Shown in pieces: positions 23,251-35,722 of a DNA stretch of 64,000 nucleotides; position 1 is the stretch's first letter; every line of letters starts with the position of its first letter. The position numbers and the translations under genes were made by a program. This DNA comes from Alnus glutinosa (taxonomy: Eukaryota; Streptophyta; Magnoliopsida; Fagales; Betulaceae). The notes beneath the pieces were generated by a model that saw nothing but the letters and a program-made list of their open reading frames with translations, did not search any database and had not been told where the DNA came from. Where the stretch lies: contig NC_084898.1 of NCBI RefSeq assembly GCF_958979055.1, positions 24,145,102 through 24,209,101 on the forward strand, in the 5' to 3' direction.

Positions 23251-24276
23251 AAATCATAAGAAAGTGGGTGAAATATGTAAGCTGTGGGGAAGTTTCTGTT
23301 CATTGGATAGATGCAAATATTGTGAGGATCATACTAGATAGGCACGATCACCTTCCAAAACCATCTTTTTATTGGAGTTGAGACACATCTATATTGCAAG
23401 GATTTCAACTCTTGAAAACTAGTCAAAGGATATGCTACCACAAGCATTGTATAAATCTTCTATTGCTATGGAGTGAGACATGTACATTCGAAATAGTACT
23501 GTTGATTAGCTGAAATGGCTTGATAGTTTCAAATTAAGAGCAATGGCTGTTATTAGAAAAGAGCATAGATGTTCTAGTTGTGAAAAGCATCCATAAACTA
23601 ATTGGAGTTGGTTTGGCATTGCAGGCTTTCCAATGTATAAATTCTTTATTACGAGTCCCTCACTAACAAATAGATGGTTTTTGTTTCCATGTATTTTGAA
23701 GCTGCTCTTGATGTTATATAATTCAGCGAGATTCTGTTACATGTTAGTCAATCCTAAAATGGTCTAAAATGTGAAACTTATTACTCGCCCAAAAAGTCAA
23801 AAACAATGCACTTAGATGACCATTTGCTTCTTTGCTCCTTCTTCCCCCTCTAGGCTGGAGGTGAGTGAAACCTCTCAACATTTCAAGAAATATTTGACTT
23901 CCTGACAAAAATAGAGCAATGATATACCACACTTTTATTCTGATTTGCTGATGTGGCACTGTCAATCAACTCTTTATTTATTTTTTAACAACAGTTTCGA
24001 TAAAAATAGAATAACTTGCAAATAAGATACGCGATGATTCAAAATATATTCCATCATCAGAAGCAAATGTCATTTGCTTTTCTTTTTTTCTTTTTTTTTT
24101 TTTTTTAAAAAAATTAAAATTAAATTTTTTTAAGTAAATGTCATTTGAGTAAACCATAGAATTGATATTCACATTAGAATAAATTTTACCCTCTTTGTGT
24201 GTAACCCCTTTCGGCCTTTCCCCATTATAATACACTAGGCAAAAAAGTATATTCACAAGAGTCAAAACTCTTTCTC

Positions 24277-24316
<40 letters not shown>

Positions 24317-24804
24317 ACATAATAAGTTAAACGTGTGTTTGAAATTGCAATTTCGTAAATAAAAAATGTAATTTTAAACCAAAAAGAATCGTTTGAGAAT
24401 TGCATTTTTAAAAAATTACAATTTAAAAACGTATAAAACTATCTTTTCAAATCATAGACAATGGGTATTTTTTTAAAAACGTGAAATTTTAAATGTTAAT
24501 TTACGATTTTAAAGGTCAAACTACAATTTTAATAAATACTTAACTGCGTTTTTAAAAATCTATACAATAGTGGCAAAAAAGAGAGGGTTATGCCCACCAA
24601 TAATCACTTAACATATCAGATAAAAGCAAAAAAATTGAAATTTTGGTGAATTAGGAAAAATCCCTCTCACAACTTCAGATTACCACCATTCCAAAACAAA
24701 AGAAAAACCCCACTGCACGTCCGCCCATCCGCCGTCCGCCCGTCAGCCGGTCCGCTGGTCCACCCCAAATCACCGCACGTCCACCTGAACTAAAAAAAAA
24801 AATT
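23251..24804. other. Spacer, no gene seen
   Basis: Former 3' flank of the PPR pseudogene, then AT-rich sequence with an A run at about 24279-24315. 24330-24560 has several copies of a TTTAAAAACG / AATTGCAATTT theme and may be a small element, without boundaries I can define. Confidence 0.35.
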
Positions 24805-26300
24805 ATGAAAAAAAAGACTGAAGCTCCTCAACCCAACCCGTCAGCCGACTGCCTCTTCCCCGTCACCAGATGGCCGGTCCTCCAACCACAGAGATCCGGC
24901 GACCCTCCAGATCCTCTTCCCCGTGCCCTCCCGACACCGTCGACAAAGATCCAGCCACAGATCCAAACTGAGCCTCGTCCTCTCCCTTTCGCCGGCCGTT
25001 CTCCCCTCTCACCCCTCTAGTGGTTTTCAGTGATCACATCTGGTCCGGTGATTTGGTGCTCTCGGCATTTTGGTTCAATCGGAGATGGCGAACAGCGATG
25101 TGGTCGAGGTCGAACTCGGGTTGGCCACGTGGTGGCGCGGCTTCCATGGGCTACGCCAGTTTGGTTGTCTGGGTCAGGGTCGGGGTCGGGGGTCGATGGT
25201 CGGGCCTGGGTTTCCATCTCTCATCTCTCTCCCTCGATCTCTTCATTTCACTGCAAAGAGAGAAAAAAAAAAAATCAGGTGTTTTGCTTGTATGTAATTT
25301 TTTTGCTCCAGGCTTACATGTCAATTTTTCATTTGTGGACAAACCAAGCCTACTTTATGCCATAATCGAATTGAAGTTATTCTCATTCCTTTAATATCAT
25401 AGCCATTGGCCAAGGAGAGCAACTTGTGTGTGGGGTCATGCATAAAACAGGTCTTTTGTGCCTACTAATAAGAAGATGACACGTTAGGGAGAAACAAAAA
25501 AATCAAATGTAGCTGAAACACCGGATCCCTCTCAGCAACTCCCTATTCACCTTCTAAAAAAAGGTCAAAAACTCCACCACCACCACCCGGGCCGGACCCC
25601 GCTGCCACCGCCCAGGCCGGACCACTCCGCCGGCTTTTTCAGCATTGGACTCCCACCGGATTTGAAAGTTATTCTCATCGATAAAACCCCCTTTTTCCCA
25701 TTCAAGATTCCAAAGCCACCGAGAGATCTGAGAAACACCACCGCTGAACCCCGCTGACGACGAGCGGCGCTGCTCCTCCGCCCCAGTTTGGAAAGTTATT
25801 GTTTTCTATCTCTTCTGCCACCGCCACAGTGTTCAAGTGTAAGTTTGTTTGATTTGGAAGTTGAAGGAAAGTTTGTGGATCATGTATGTTGTGTGTGTTG
25901 CTGGGTGATCACTCGTAGACAGTGGATGGGCAGTGACTGGGTGCTTTCAGATTGAATGGGAAAGGGAGCTCGAGAAAGGGGGGTTTGGATCGTGTGTGTT
26001 TTGCATAATTTCATTTGGTGTAATGTGCTGATGTGTCTTTTTTCTATTAGAGGGCGTAAAGGGCCTGGTTTATGCCAAGTCCACACAGAATCCGACATTC
26101 CGACTAGAAAGTCACCGACCCATTTTACAACGACGACGACGACGACAACCTCATCAGGAAGTTAATTCGAACGCTTATTCAAATCCAAACCCTCGACTGA
26201 GTGAAAGTCGGCAAGAAAGAAACAAAGAAATCGAAAGAAAATTCCCAAATTCGAACAGAAAATCTTCCAAGTGGCCAATCGTCAAAAACCTAGCTTGCAT
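24805..26300. other. C/G-rich spacer and probable 5' region of BUD13
   Basis: 24700-25240 is pyrimidine-rich with CCGCC and CCGTC repeats. No convincing protein is recognised. 25550-25800 is again rich in CCACCACC/CCGCC. A (GAC)n run lies at about 26129-26150. 26160-26303 looks like an untranslated leader ending CTTGCATAG before GTACGATAC, so an intron in the 5' UTR of BUD13 from about 26304 to just before 26840 is plausible but unproven. Confidence 0.35.
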
Positions 26301-26843
26301 AGGTACGATACTATTCTCTCTCAGTCACATCCACACATACATATATAATAATAAGTGATTATATTTATATGTATGTCTTCTGTGTATATAAATTTACGAA
26401 CTGCATGCGTAAAAGCGAATTTATTGGTTAAGTTGTGATGTGTAGTATTGAACTTAAATACGCTTTGTGGAGTTGTGTTGGTTATCAACTGGAATTTTTT
26501 TTTTTAGTTCTTAATTTGATAAATTAAGGTTTGCCCGTTCTTGAAGAGGTGACTTTAAGGTCTTAGAATTGTCTGATTGAAATTGTATGCAACTTGATAT
26601 TGCTATTGCCTGGTTTGTGTTTGATTTTTTGCCTGTGGCAAATTCCAAAATATAGTTAAAATGCTGATATAGGCAATTGTAGGCAGTTAATCGAGTCTGC
26701 TTGGGTTTTGGCAATAGCAGAGGAGTTAAAAAACCTTTTTGATGTTGCTAGAAAACCTACTGGAGTAACTTTTTATTTGGCATGAAATTAAGCTGTATAA
26801 TAAGAATCTACTTCGATGTTAGGAATTTCATTGATATTGAGCA

Positions 26844-29091
26844 ATGGCGGTGGCTTCAACTTCGGGACCCAAGTCCCTTAAAGAATATCTAAAACGATAT
26901 GAGAGCAATGCTGAAGAAGAGCAGAAAAAGAAGAAGAAGAGGAAAAAGATGGTTGAAAGTAAAACCGATGCAAGGGGCGTTTTAGTTGTGGATGAAGATC
27001 CAGTTTGGCATAAACCAGTAAATCTTGAAGAGGAAAACGATGATTCAGCTGGTAAAAAGTCATCACATTCTGTTTGTGTTATATGGTTTTCCATTTTGGG
27101 TTAAGTGTGTAATTATGGCGATGAACATTTTCTAATGTTTTATGTAGATGAAGAGAAGCCACAAGTTGATGAGGACATTGAGGTTAAGCGGATGAGGAGG
27201 CTCGAACAACTGAGGGCCAGGCGTCCATATAATGCCATATCAGATGATGGAAGTGGTTGGGTTCCACTCTCTCCTAAATGTGGGAAATCTGGTGACCCAT
27301 ATTCTGATATGTCACCACCTCGTAAACAAAGGGTTCGGAATGACACCCCTTCACCAGAACCTGAACTGAAGCCTTCAGATTCTGGCAGAGATAACACCAA
27401 TTTGTCACCTCCATGGCAGCGGCGGAAACACCACCATACTCCATCACCTGAACGCGATACGAAGCGTGCATATTCCAATGACCTGAACTCTGATATGTCT
27501 CCACCTCGCAAATGGAGGGTTCGGAATGACACACCTTCATCAGAACGTGGAGTGAGGCCTTTAGAATCTGACAAAGTAGATACTGATTTGTCACCTCCAC
27601 GGCAGCAGCAGAAACGTCACCATACACCATCACCATCACCTGACATTTCTCCTCCTCGAAGGGGTCGTCGTGATTCTCCATATCAAGATGACTTCAGTGC
27701 CTCCCTGGGGTCAGACCTTTCACCCCCAAGGAAAAGCCGGAAGGATGTTGGGAGAAATGGGCCGCCTTATCTTTCCCCTCCACGTAGGCATCGAACTGAA
27801 ACCAATGCTTCAGGTACATCTTTGCCTTCAGACCTTTCTCCACCAAGGAAAAGCCGAAAGGAAGCTGCAGTGAAAGAGCAACAAAAAACAGGTCTGGTTT
27901 CTGGTCAAGACATCAGTGAAGAGATTGCTAGAACTAAGAAGAATGATTTGTTGAGGTATACAACTAATTTATGTTCTTAAAATTTCACATTTCTTTTTGA
28001 ATTCTCTCTGATGATGTCACTTTCATGGTCAATGAATTATGCTTACCATCTTTTTTTTTTTGGTAAGCAAGAAAACTTTATTAAAAAATTTGTTTACCAT
28101 CTTTTTCGAGTCATTTTAGATATATCAAATTTGTTGTCTTATATGCACATTCAAAACCGATCCATTGTGAGCTTAGTTGCTATTGATAATTTGTGTTTTA
28201 TATCATGCTGTGAGAACGTTTGCTTCCTCTTGTAGCTAGCAATGAGATTTTTACATAAAATCAGCAAACTTCTGCTGACCTCTTGTTCTGATGGTGTACT
28301 CGTCCAATAATGCAGTAGGGTGATATTTAAGTTTTTCACGATGAGCATGGTTGCATGCAACCTTTGGATAAGGTCCCATCTGCCATGGTTAGCAACCGGG
28401 TCTGCGTTAGTTGTGCCCAGTCTAGGAAGCTTAGCTGTATGGAATTCTTCTTCAGGATTCAATGAGGCTGCATATATGATGTTCCCTGACAGACAGCATT
28501 TCCAGTATAAGCTTTGCAAACACATGCATTGGTTATGTAGTTTCCATAATGGCCAAAATTGGCTTTGCCCTCTATAAGGGGAAGCTACAGATACTTGTCT
28601 ATGAGTGTATGTGCATTAGGAATTGACATAAATGGTCATGATTTACAATCGTCACAATATATAAAGTATATATGTTCTGCTTGTATGTGATTTGAATTTT
28701 ATCGGAATTATTGTCTATGATTATTTTTCTTTCTTTTTAGTGTGTAGGTGTGTTTCATGGGGGGCCTAGGGAATAGAGTTATGGATTAATGTAGAATATT
28801 ACTGTGGTCAATGATCTGTTCTTATATGTATTATTACTCTCATAAACACGACGACAAATAGGAATATAGGTTTGAAGTTTATATCATTCTGCTCTTTTTT
28901 ATTTTCTTTTTTTTGGTTTAGTAAATGTAAGTTGTTTATTGTGTCGTAAATTTGTTCCTCTGTGTAGGTTTAACAAGATGGATCCTTCTATAAGTGGTCG
29001 AGGAGCAGAACCTGTATATCGTGATAGGATAAAAGGTCAAGAAACGTCTTTCTTTCTTTCTTTCTTTTTTATAGAAAAAAAGAAAAAGAAA

Positions 29092-29134
<43 letters not shown>

Positions 29135-32100
29135 TCATGTCTAACTTGGCATCATTTGTCAATGCTGCAGGAGAACGTATATCAAAGGAAGAATTCCTCA
29201 AATCAAGGCAGAAAGTAAAAGTAGAAGAGAAACCCAAGGTACTTTGGAATAGAACCTTGAATATGTCATGCCTGAGTAACGGTATAGTGAGTCATGTTTG
29301 ACTAGTGAATTGTGTCATGATCCAGAACCCACAGAAATTATTATTATCGATATAATTGACCATCATTTTATAGTAACTGTCAGGCATGATTTTTGTGCTC
29401 TTTTTCCTTCTTCTTGATTTTGCTCGGTGTTTTTTTTTTTTTATACTTCCTGTGTACTTGGGTTGCGCCCCTTGCACTTTTTATTAAATTTGCTTTACTT
29501 GTCAAAAGAAATTTTAATGATAACTTTTGTGCTCTTTTTCCTTGTTCTTGATCTTGCTCGATGATTTTTTTTTTTTTTTTTTGGTACTTCTTGTGTACTT
29601 GGGTTGCACCCTTTGCACTTTTTAATAAATTTGCTTTGCTTATCAAAATAAATTTTAATAATAACTTTTGTTATAAAAATGACCCAAATCCCTTTTTCTT
29701 TTGTTGGTAAACATCAAATCCTTGAGTCTATTTGCTTGATGTTATGCCAGCATGGTGCTACCATGGTCTGCAGCATTTTAATGCTACATGGTAAAGAGAT
29801 TCAATTTTAGTTCAAGCATTAAGCTTCTCGTGAGTGAAGAAAATGTATTGCTAAAAGATAACATAGTAGTCCAAGAGTGCATATACATGTTTGTTAAGTT
29901 TCATCCTAGTGGCTGAACCTTTAATATGGAAAATTCTGTGTCCCTATTTTTTTTTTCTTTTTTGGGTGGTAATCAGGAAATTTTGTGTCTATAATGTGAC
30001 ACATAGTTTCCCTGTTTGGCTGTTTTAAATTGCTGATATTAAAGCATTAACACAAAAGAGCAACAGCTTCAAATTATCAACCTTTAGATTTCCTTTCTAG
30101 CCATGTTTGCTGATGGGAAATTTAAGTATTGGGAGTTATTCACTTTAGACAATTGCAAAGAAAATCTGCTCTTAAAATGAACACTTTCCAAGTTTTTTTG
30201 TTCTTTTTCTCCTTCTAGATGGGTGTTTCTCTTGTATATTTCATGTATACCTAGATTGCGCTTTTAATGATATTTTGATTACTTATATAAAGAAAAAAAT
30301 AAACACTTTCCAAGTGAGCTAATTCTGAGGAACTTTATGGTGGTTCTCTTTTGACTATATCAGGTACTGTATTATATTGTAGTATAAAGTTAATGTTTAT
30401 TCTTTAAATAGAACATTTTGAGCTCATCCACAAAGTTGAATGGTATAGATATGACTTGGCAGAAAGTTCTTCTATTTATTCGTCATGAGTGGATGTCTGG
30501 ACAACCATTTGGGAGTTATAATTGATGCTCTTAGGTCTTTCTTCAGTTATGTGATGTCTATTTTAGCTTTGGCTGAATAAGCTATTCACTTTATTCTGAA
30601 AAATCTGGATCATTGATTTTGACTAATGATTAAATATTATGGTAAATTTTTGTCAAGAAAAGAATGTCAACAGTCGGGTTGTGAGGGTGAGGGATAAGGG
30701 CTAGTTGGGCTATGGGGCCTATGTTTATGTGGATGTGTGCAAGATGAGGGTTCTTTGTTTTTTGGAAGAACTTCAATTATAAGTGATGAAAGATCAGGAG
30801 TTATAAGTGATGGAAGATCAGGAATGAAGTATTGCAAAAAGGTACCCATGATCTTCCATCACTATTGCAAAAAGAGAAGGAAAACTTCACTTATAACTCA
30901 TGGCGCTTTTAAAGTTTGGGTACCTTTTTGCAATAGGGATGGAAGATCATGGGTTATAAGTTAAGTTTTCCTTCTCTTTCTTTTCTTATTGTTTGTGAGG
31001 AACTTAATTGTGTTGGGGGAGAACCAATCTTGTACCAACTGCAACCTGATGGTGTTCATCAAAGCTATGAAAGTTTTTGTTTTCCTCATCCCTTTTTCAT
31101 ATCTTGAGAGACTTTATTAGTGTTGCTATAGTTATTCTGTTAATTCTCAAAGAGACTTGGTGGTTATCAATACTAATCGGTGAAGAAATTCTGTTACAAA
31201 GCACGACAGATATGCTGGAGTTCTGTTTTTCTAAAGGTGTTAAACTGTGAGATATTAGAGGGCATGAAAACTTGTTCCAGCATGGGGGAATGAGAAGTAA
31301 AGCTTCTAGATATTTTAAGTGCATCATGGTTGAGGACTTGGGGACTTAGTGAGCAAGTTTTAATTTCTCTTTCTGCTGTTGTAGCTTGAGTTTAAAGTTT
31401 CTTTCCTTGAAAAATAAACGTTTATCTGTTTCTTGTAGGAGTGTTAATATTCATTTGCGATGTGTTTTGATCAGGAGGTAAAGTTGGAATGGGGCAAGGG
31501 CTTGGCTCAAAAGCGGGAAGCTGAAGATAGGCTGCAGGAATTGGAACTTGAGAAGGATAAACCATTTGCACGAACCAGGTAAAACCAAAGGTGCCAGATA
31601 TCAAGGTGCTTTTTTCATTTAAATGTGTTGTGTGTTTTAAATGACGTAAGTTACTTTTTCCAGTATATTCATGGTGACAAATTTTTTTATTTTTATTTTT
31701 ATTTTTAATTTTTTTAGACATTTTATCATGCCACAAATACTTGGCCATCTTTTTGACCATATGTTTAGAAGATCTTATACTTGGGGAAAAGCCGTTGTAA
31801 TTGGTGTTTATAACTGTTAATGTAATCCAGCACAATAAGTGGGTGCGAATACAGGTTCTTGCCTGTTCTCCTCTATTGTGCCTGACTAAATTTGAGGTCC
31901 TTTACTGATCATAGATTACTATGGTAACAATAAGATGGTTTTAAATCATTCCATTTTATGAATAATATATATTAGTTGTGCTTGACTGTGTGTCTATAAA
32001 TCTTCTGTTCAATAAAGGCACTATTGTTACATTCATTTTCCTGCCTTCCTATGTGTACACCTAGTTGCTATTTTAGGAATTAATAGATGCATTCCTTGTC

Positions 32101-32676
32101 TGCAGAGATGATCCTGAACTCGACAACATGATGAAAGAGAGATTAAGATGGGGTGATCCCATGGCGCATTTGGTGAAGGTAAGTAATTGACTTGCTTATT
32201 TTTAGTTCTGAAATTAAAGAATTTAATACCGATTCAACTAATCTCTTTGACATTTGCAGAAAAAGCATCCTGAACTGAATCTCCCGAACCTAGGGGATAG
32301 CGAGAAAATGAAAGAATCAGGGTTTATTATTCCTCAGGACATTCCCAATCACAGCTGGTTAAAAAGAGGATTGGATGCTGCACCAAATCGATATGGTATA
32401 AGACCAGGGAGACATTGGGACGGAGTTGACCGTAGTACTGGTCAGTTCACTTTTATCATCCTTCTGTCAGATGTTTCTTATTTACTTTTCCTAGAAGCTG
32501 TGGAAACTTACACAAAGAAACAAAAAAGGATTTACAGAAGTATGTTTAGCATTCAGAATTGATTAATTGATTTTATTTTGCATCTTGTAGGATTTGAGAA
32601 GGGATTGTTTAAAAGGACGAATGAGAAACGAGCTACAGAAACAGAAGCATATCTTTGGTCTGTATCTGATATGTGA
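26844..32676 (+). CDS. BUD13: BUD13, RES-complex pre-mRNA splicing factor
   Basis: Eight exons join in frame into 531 residues: 26844-27051, 27148-27955, 28968-29035, 29171-29238, 31475-31578, 32106-32178, 32260-32440 and 32591-32676. All introns are GT-AG. Residues 11-21 (SLKEYLKRYES) are the conserved N-terminal BUD13 motif; a lysine-rich stretch follows. Residues about 100-330 hold an S/P/R-rich repeat tract (SPPRK units). The C-terminal Bud13 domain covers about 385-531, including EVKLEWGKGLAQKREAE, RPGRHWDGVDRSTGFE and the terminal TEAYLWSVSDM. In yeast and animals BUD13 works with SNU17 and PML1 in the RES complex, which aids splicing and nuclear retention of unspliced RNA in the nucleus. 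No lesion was found, so the gene looks functional. Intron 4 is the longest (2.2 kb). Confidence 0.95.
27305..27640 (+). repeat. Internal coding duplication in BUD13 exon 2
   Basis: A unit of about 190 bp occurs twice in tandem, starting at about 27305 and 27494. Both encode DMSPPRK-x-RVRNDTPS ... LSPP-x-Q ... HHTPSP. Shorter SPPRK units continue after it to about 27860. Confidence 0.7.
28040..28106 (-). mobile_element. Short LINE tail in BUD13 intron 2
   Basis: A T run followed by GGTAAGCAAGAAAACTTTAT (reverse complement of a LINE 3' tail) is flanked by the direct repeat TTACCATCTTTTT at 28040-28052 and 28094-28106. About 40 bp of element are left. Confidence 0.7.
29041..29133 (+). repeat. 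(TTTC)n and (AAT)n microsatellites in BUD13 intron 3
   Basis: Pyrimidine-rich CTTT repeats (29047-29070) are followed by about 13 AAT/TAA units (29093-29133). They make up most of a 135-bp intron. Confidence 0.85.
29390..29666 (+). repeat. Tandem pair of LINE 3'-tail copies in BUD13 intron 4
   Basis: Two copies of about 135 bp, each running TTTGTGCTCTTTTTCCTT ... GTGTACTTGGGTTGC ... CCTTTGCACTTTTT ... TTTGCTTT and ending in TTGTCAAAAGAAA or TTATCAAAATAAA. This is the typical tail of a plant LINE/retroposon family. Confidence 0.65.
30194..30301 (+). mobile_element. 5'-truncated LINE tail with 14-bp target duplication
   Basis: The insert runs from a T-rich start through ATTGCGCTTTTAATG and GATTACTTATATAAAG to an A-rich end. 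It is flanked by identical 14-mers AACACTTTCCAAGT at 30180-30193 and 30302-30315. Length and duplication are those of LINE-mediated retroposition. Confidence 0.85.
30737..30985. repeat. Rearranged inverted repeat in BUD13 intron 4
   Basis: ATTGCAAAAA with GGTACCC, GATCTTCCATCAC and GAAGGAAAAC with CTTATAAC on the left (30828-30900) reappear in reverse complement at 30915-30985 (GGGTACCTTTTTGCAAT, GATGGAAGATCATGGG, GTTATAAG, GTTTTCCTTCTC). Shorter AAGTGATGGAAGATCAGGA copies lie at about 30780-30822. The blocks are shuffled rather than forming one clean palindrome. Confidence 0.7.
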
Positions 32677-33633
32677 CTCGAAGGTAATAGTAGACTTCCA
32701 ACTTGCAGAGATGTGGTTCCATTCCCGCTAATCTTTGTTGCCTGAACTGTGGATTAGACCAGAATTTTGTCAATCACGTAGGTGTGAAGGCTTTGAGTGC
32801 TGGGTTATTCTTGTGGCAGAGTTTTTGCAAAGCAAATATAGATTATATGGCTTGTCATTTGTGTACTTTTTTCCCGGTTAGTCTTTTCCTCCAATGGCAT
32901 GAAACCATAATGATCTTTTAGAATGTCACATGGCCAAATTGAAAGATGTAGACTTTTTGGACAATTAACTGCTGCTCAAAAGCCGATTTGAATGCCGGTC
33001 AGTTAGTATTCGGATCGCTATTCTTTATGATTTGTATCAATAGTGACTGAACGACGGGATTAAAAGGTATAAAAAATTTCTCCCTTTTATTCTACTTCGG
33101 CGGAAATCTGAAAGAGGACTTTACATACTCCTAACTTGATTGTTTCCAGCCAGGATGCTATATTGATTACTGTGGAGCTTGGCATATACAATGAGAAGGT
33201 TAGACAAAATTTTTCCTCAAATTCAATTTGTGCTCGACCTGAAGCTTGAAGCTTACGACGATAGTAATATACGTAGGTGTGGATCCTTAAGCCATGGCTG
33301 GATATACTCTTTGAGGTAACATCTGCGCCGACGTTGGTTTGCCAACGCCAGACATGGAAACCGGCAGGGACCCGATGACGCCCTGTTTCAGGATCTCCTA
33401 TGCAGTTGTTATCGGCATTGGCCCTCAGTCATACCAGATACTACCATGAACGACCAAAATAAGTGAAGAGAATGGGGGATTAGCGACTTTTGGTTTATTT
33501 CATCATTATTAGCTTTGCCCGGACGCTGGTATAATTGAAATTATTAACGTAATTATTTTTTAGGATAGATTATGATAGGGTGCCTTCAATCTTACCGGGG
33601 TTATCCATTTTTACCGACATCGCGACGGATCAG
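32677..33633. other. BUD13 3' UTR and spacer
   Basis: Sequence after the TGA at 32674-32676; the first few hundred bases are probably 3' UTR. Nothing else supported. Confidence 0.4.
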
Positions 33634-33826
33634 GATCCTCTCAAATTCTTTACCCGAATTTGATACAATTCAGGCAGATTGTTGTGAGTAAGCATTTATG
33701 AGATTCACCTGACCGGATAAGTAGTTGGGCAGCCCAACTTTTATTTGGTCAGATGGGTCTCATAAATGCTCACTCACAACTACCTGCCCGAATTCTATCA
33801 AATTCGGACAAAAAATTTGAGGGGAT
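33634..33826. mobile_element. Near-perfect 190-bp palindromic MITE-like element
   Basis: The left arm (GATCCTCTCAAATTCTTT, CCGAATTTGATACAATTC, GTTGTGAGTAAGCATTTATG ...) is mirrored by the right arm almost without a loop, each about 96 bp. It would fold into a single long hairpin. A decayed relative sits in EXLB1 intron 2. No target duplication was identified. Confidence 0.75.
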
Positions 33827-33854
33827 CTTAATTCCATGGCGACATAGTTGAATT

Positions 33855-34855
33855 TTTTTTGAGGAAAAGTTTATATACTCCCTTCAAATTACTATTTAAT
33901 TGATGATGCCCTCTAAAACTTTTAATTAGGACAATAGCCTTCATAAATTAACAAAAAGTTGTCAATGTTCCTTCAAATCTGGCAAAAAGACATAAATAAC
34001 TTTATAGTTTTTTTAATAAGACAAAAATACCTCTATAAATTCAAAATTATAAATAATTTTAAAAGACCATTTTTTTTAATAATTATTTTTAAAAATGATT
34101 TTTTTTTTTTTTTAACAATTTCTTTGAAAAAAAAAATTTTAATTTTTTTTTTTTAAAAAAAACGAATAAATTTTTTAATTTTTCATTCAATTTTTTAAAT
34201 TTGGTCACCCTTGGATTTTATGTATTTCTTTCTCTTTTTGTTTTTGAATTTTTAGTATTTTATTTTATTCTATTAAGGGTATTTTTGTCATAGGATAAAT
34301 TTTTTTAAGGAAAAATTCACATACCCCTTAAACTACCATTTAATTGACAATGTCTCTCAAACTTTCGTTTCAGTTGGGACAATGTATCCCAAACTATTAA
34401 AAAATTATCAATGTCCTAAATTCAGCAAAAAGACAAAAATGATCTCACGAGTTTTTCAATAAGACAAAAATATCCCTATAAATTCAAATAAATAATAAAT
34501 AAATAATTTTAAAAAAACAAAAAAAAAAATTGTTTTTAAAGCGAAAAATATTAATGTTTTTTGAAAAAGAAAAAAAAAATCATTTCTTTGAAAAGAAAAA
34601 AACAAAAATTTTAATTTGAAAAAATGAAAACTTTTTAATTTTTCATTTAATTTTTAAATTTGGCTGCTCATGGTTTTTTTTTTTTTTTTTTTTTTTTTTT
34701 AGTATTTTATTTTACTAAGGGTATTTTTGTTAATGGGAGAATATTGATAATTTTTGATAGTTTGGAAGGGACATTGTCCAAATTAAAAGTTTGAGAAACA
34801 TTGTCAATTGGGTGGTAGTTTGAAGGGAGGATATGAACTTTACACAATTTTTTAA
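33855..34855. repeat. Two adjacent copies of a long-TIR repeat family
   Basis: The right copy (about 34310-34855) starts AAGGAAAAATTCACATACCC. Over about 110 bp it is mirrored at its other end (CATTGTCAATTGGGTGGTAG, GAAGGGAGGATATGAACTTT). The left copy (about 33855-34310) starts with the same phrases (AGGAAAAGTTTATATACTCC, GACAATAGCC) but lacks the matching right end. The AT-rich core has no coding capacity. Confidence 0.65.
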
Positions 34856-35722
34856 TGGTACAAAAAATTTAGGAAATTAAGGTTATTATATAAGTTTCAG
34901 CCAACCGAAATATATATCATAAATGTTGTTTTTAGGCAAAAAGTGTCACATTAACAAGATGAAATATTGGTAAAATAAAAGTACGGTTTCTAACGTTACT
35001 CTTATTTAGCAAGTTTTGATCCATAAGTAATATTATCAGTGTGTGAAAATGGGTGATGGCAATTGACGTTGATGCATTGCTCCTATTCATAATTTATCCC
35101 TATAATTTTGTGTTTGCATTTTCATTCCATAATCAAACAAAAAGAAGGATTCCAGATTCTAGTGGCCTTTTCTTTCTAGGGTATGATAATATTACACTAA
35201 ATTACATTTCACCTCTAACTCACAAAAATTAAACCAACTCAGATATGTACCGATAAAACCTCCAAACCAAAACAGCAACTCAGCTTCTCCGGTGAGCACG
35301 AGAGAATCAGACACTTCCCAACGATCTAGTTTGAGGCCATAACCAATCTCCATTCTTCATCATATTATTCAACCGAGCAGTCAAATGATTTCCAGAATTA
35401 TACACCACCCGGTACCCCATATTTTGTCGATTAAAACCCCATCTGGATGCCACCAATCTGCCCAAAAATGGATAGAGTACTCTTACCAATTACCATCACC
35501 AACACTAACCAGAATGAAAGACTTAATTTTTATTTGTCGCGTGAATTTCGATGTTTGACTTTATGAAATAAAATTAAAACAGACCTCGCTTTTCGATCTC
35601 GACTTTTAGGGTTAGCACAAAATTTAATTTTCCAGAATTTAAATTTTGGTCTGATGTGGTTTTTGTAATTGCCTTTTTACAGGGAATTGGATGATGAGTT
35701 GCAAGAGTGTACACTGGGAAAT
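34856..35722. other. Spacer and 5' flank of the PPR gene
   Basis: AT-rich, with no gene recognised. The stretch directly upstream of 35723 is open in frame but lacks an ATG, and is best read as 5' UTR. Confidence 0.4.

Noticed and set aside
24805..25394. Proline-rich and other open frames in the C/G-rich spacer
   Set aside because: Overlapping frames on both strands with low-complexity content; no splice partners, no known motif.
28151..28577. A possible captured exon in BUD13 intron 2
   Set aside because: Both strands have short open frames but I recognise no protein and no flanking splice or insertion structure.
35669..35722. An 18-codon N-terminal extension of the PPR protein
   Set aside because: It begins at TTG, not ATG; the first ATG in frame is 35723 and the preceding sequence looks like leader.
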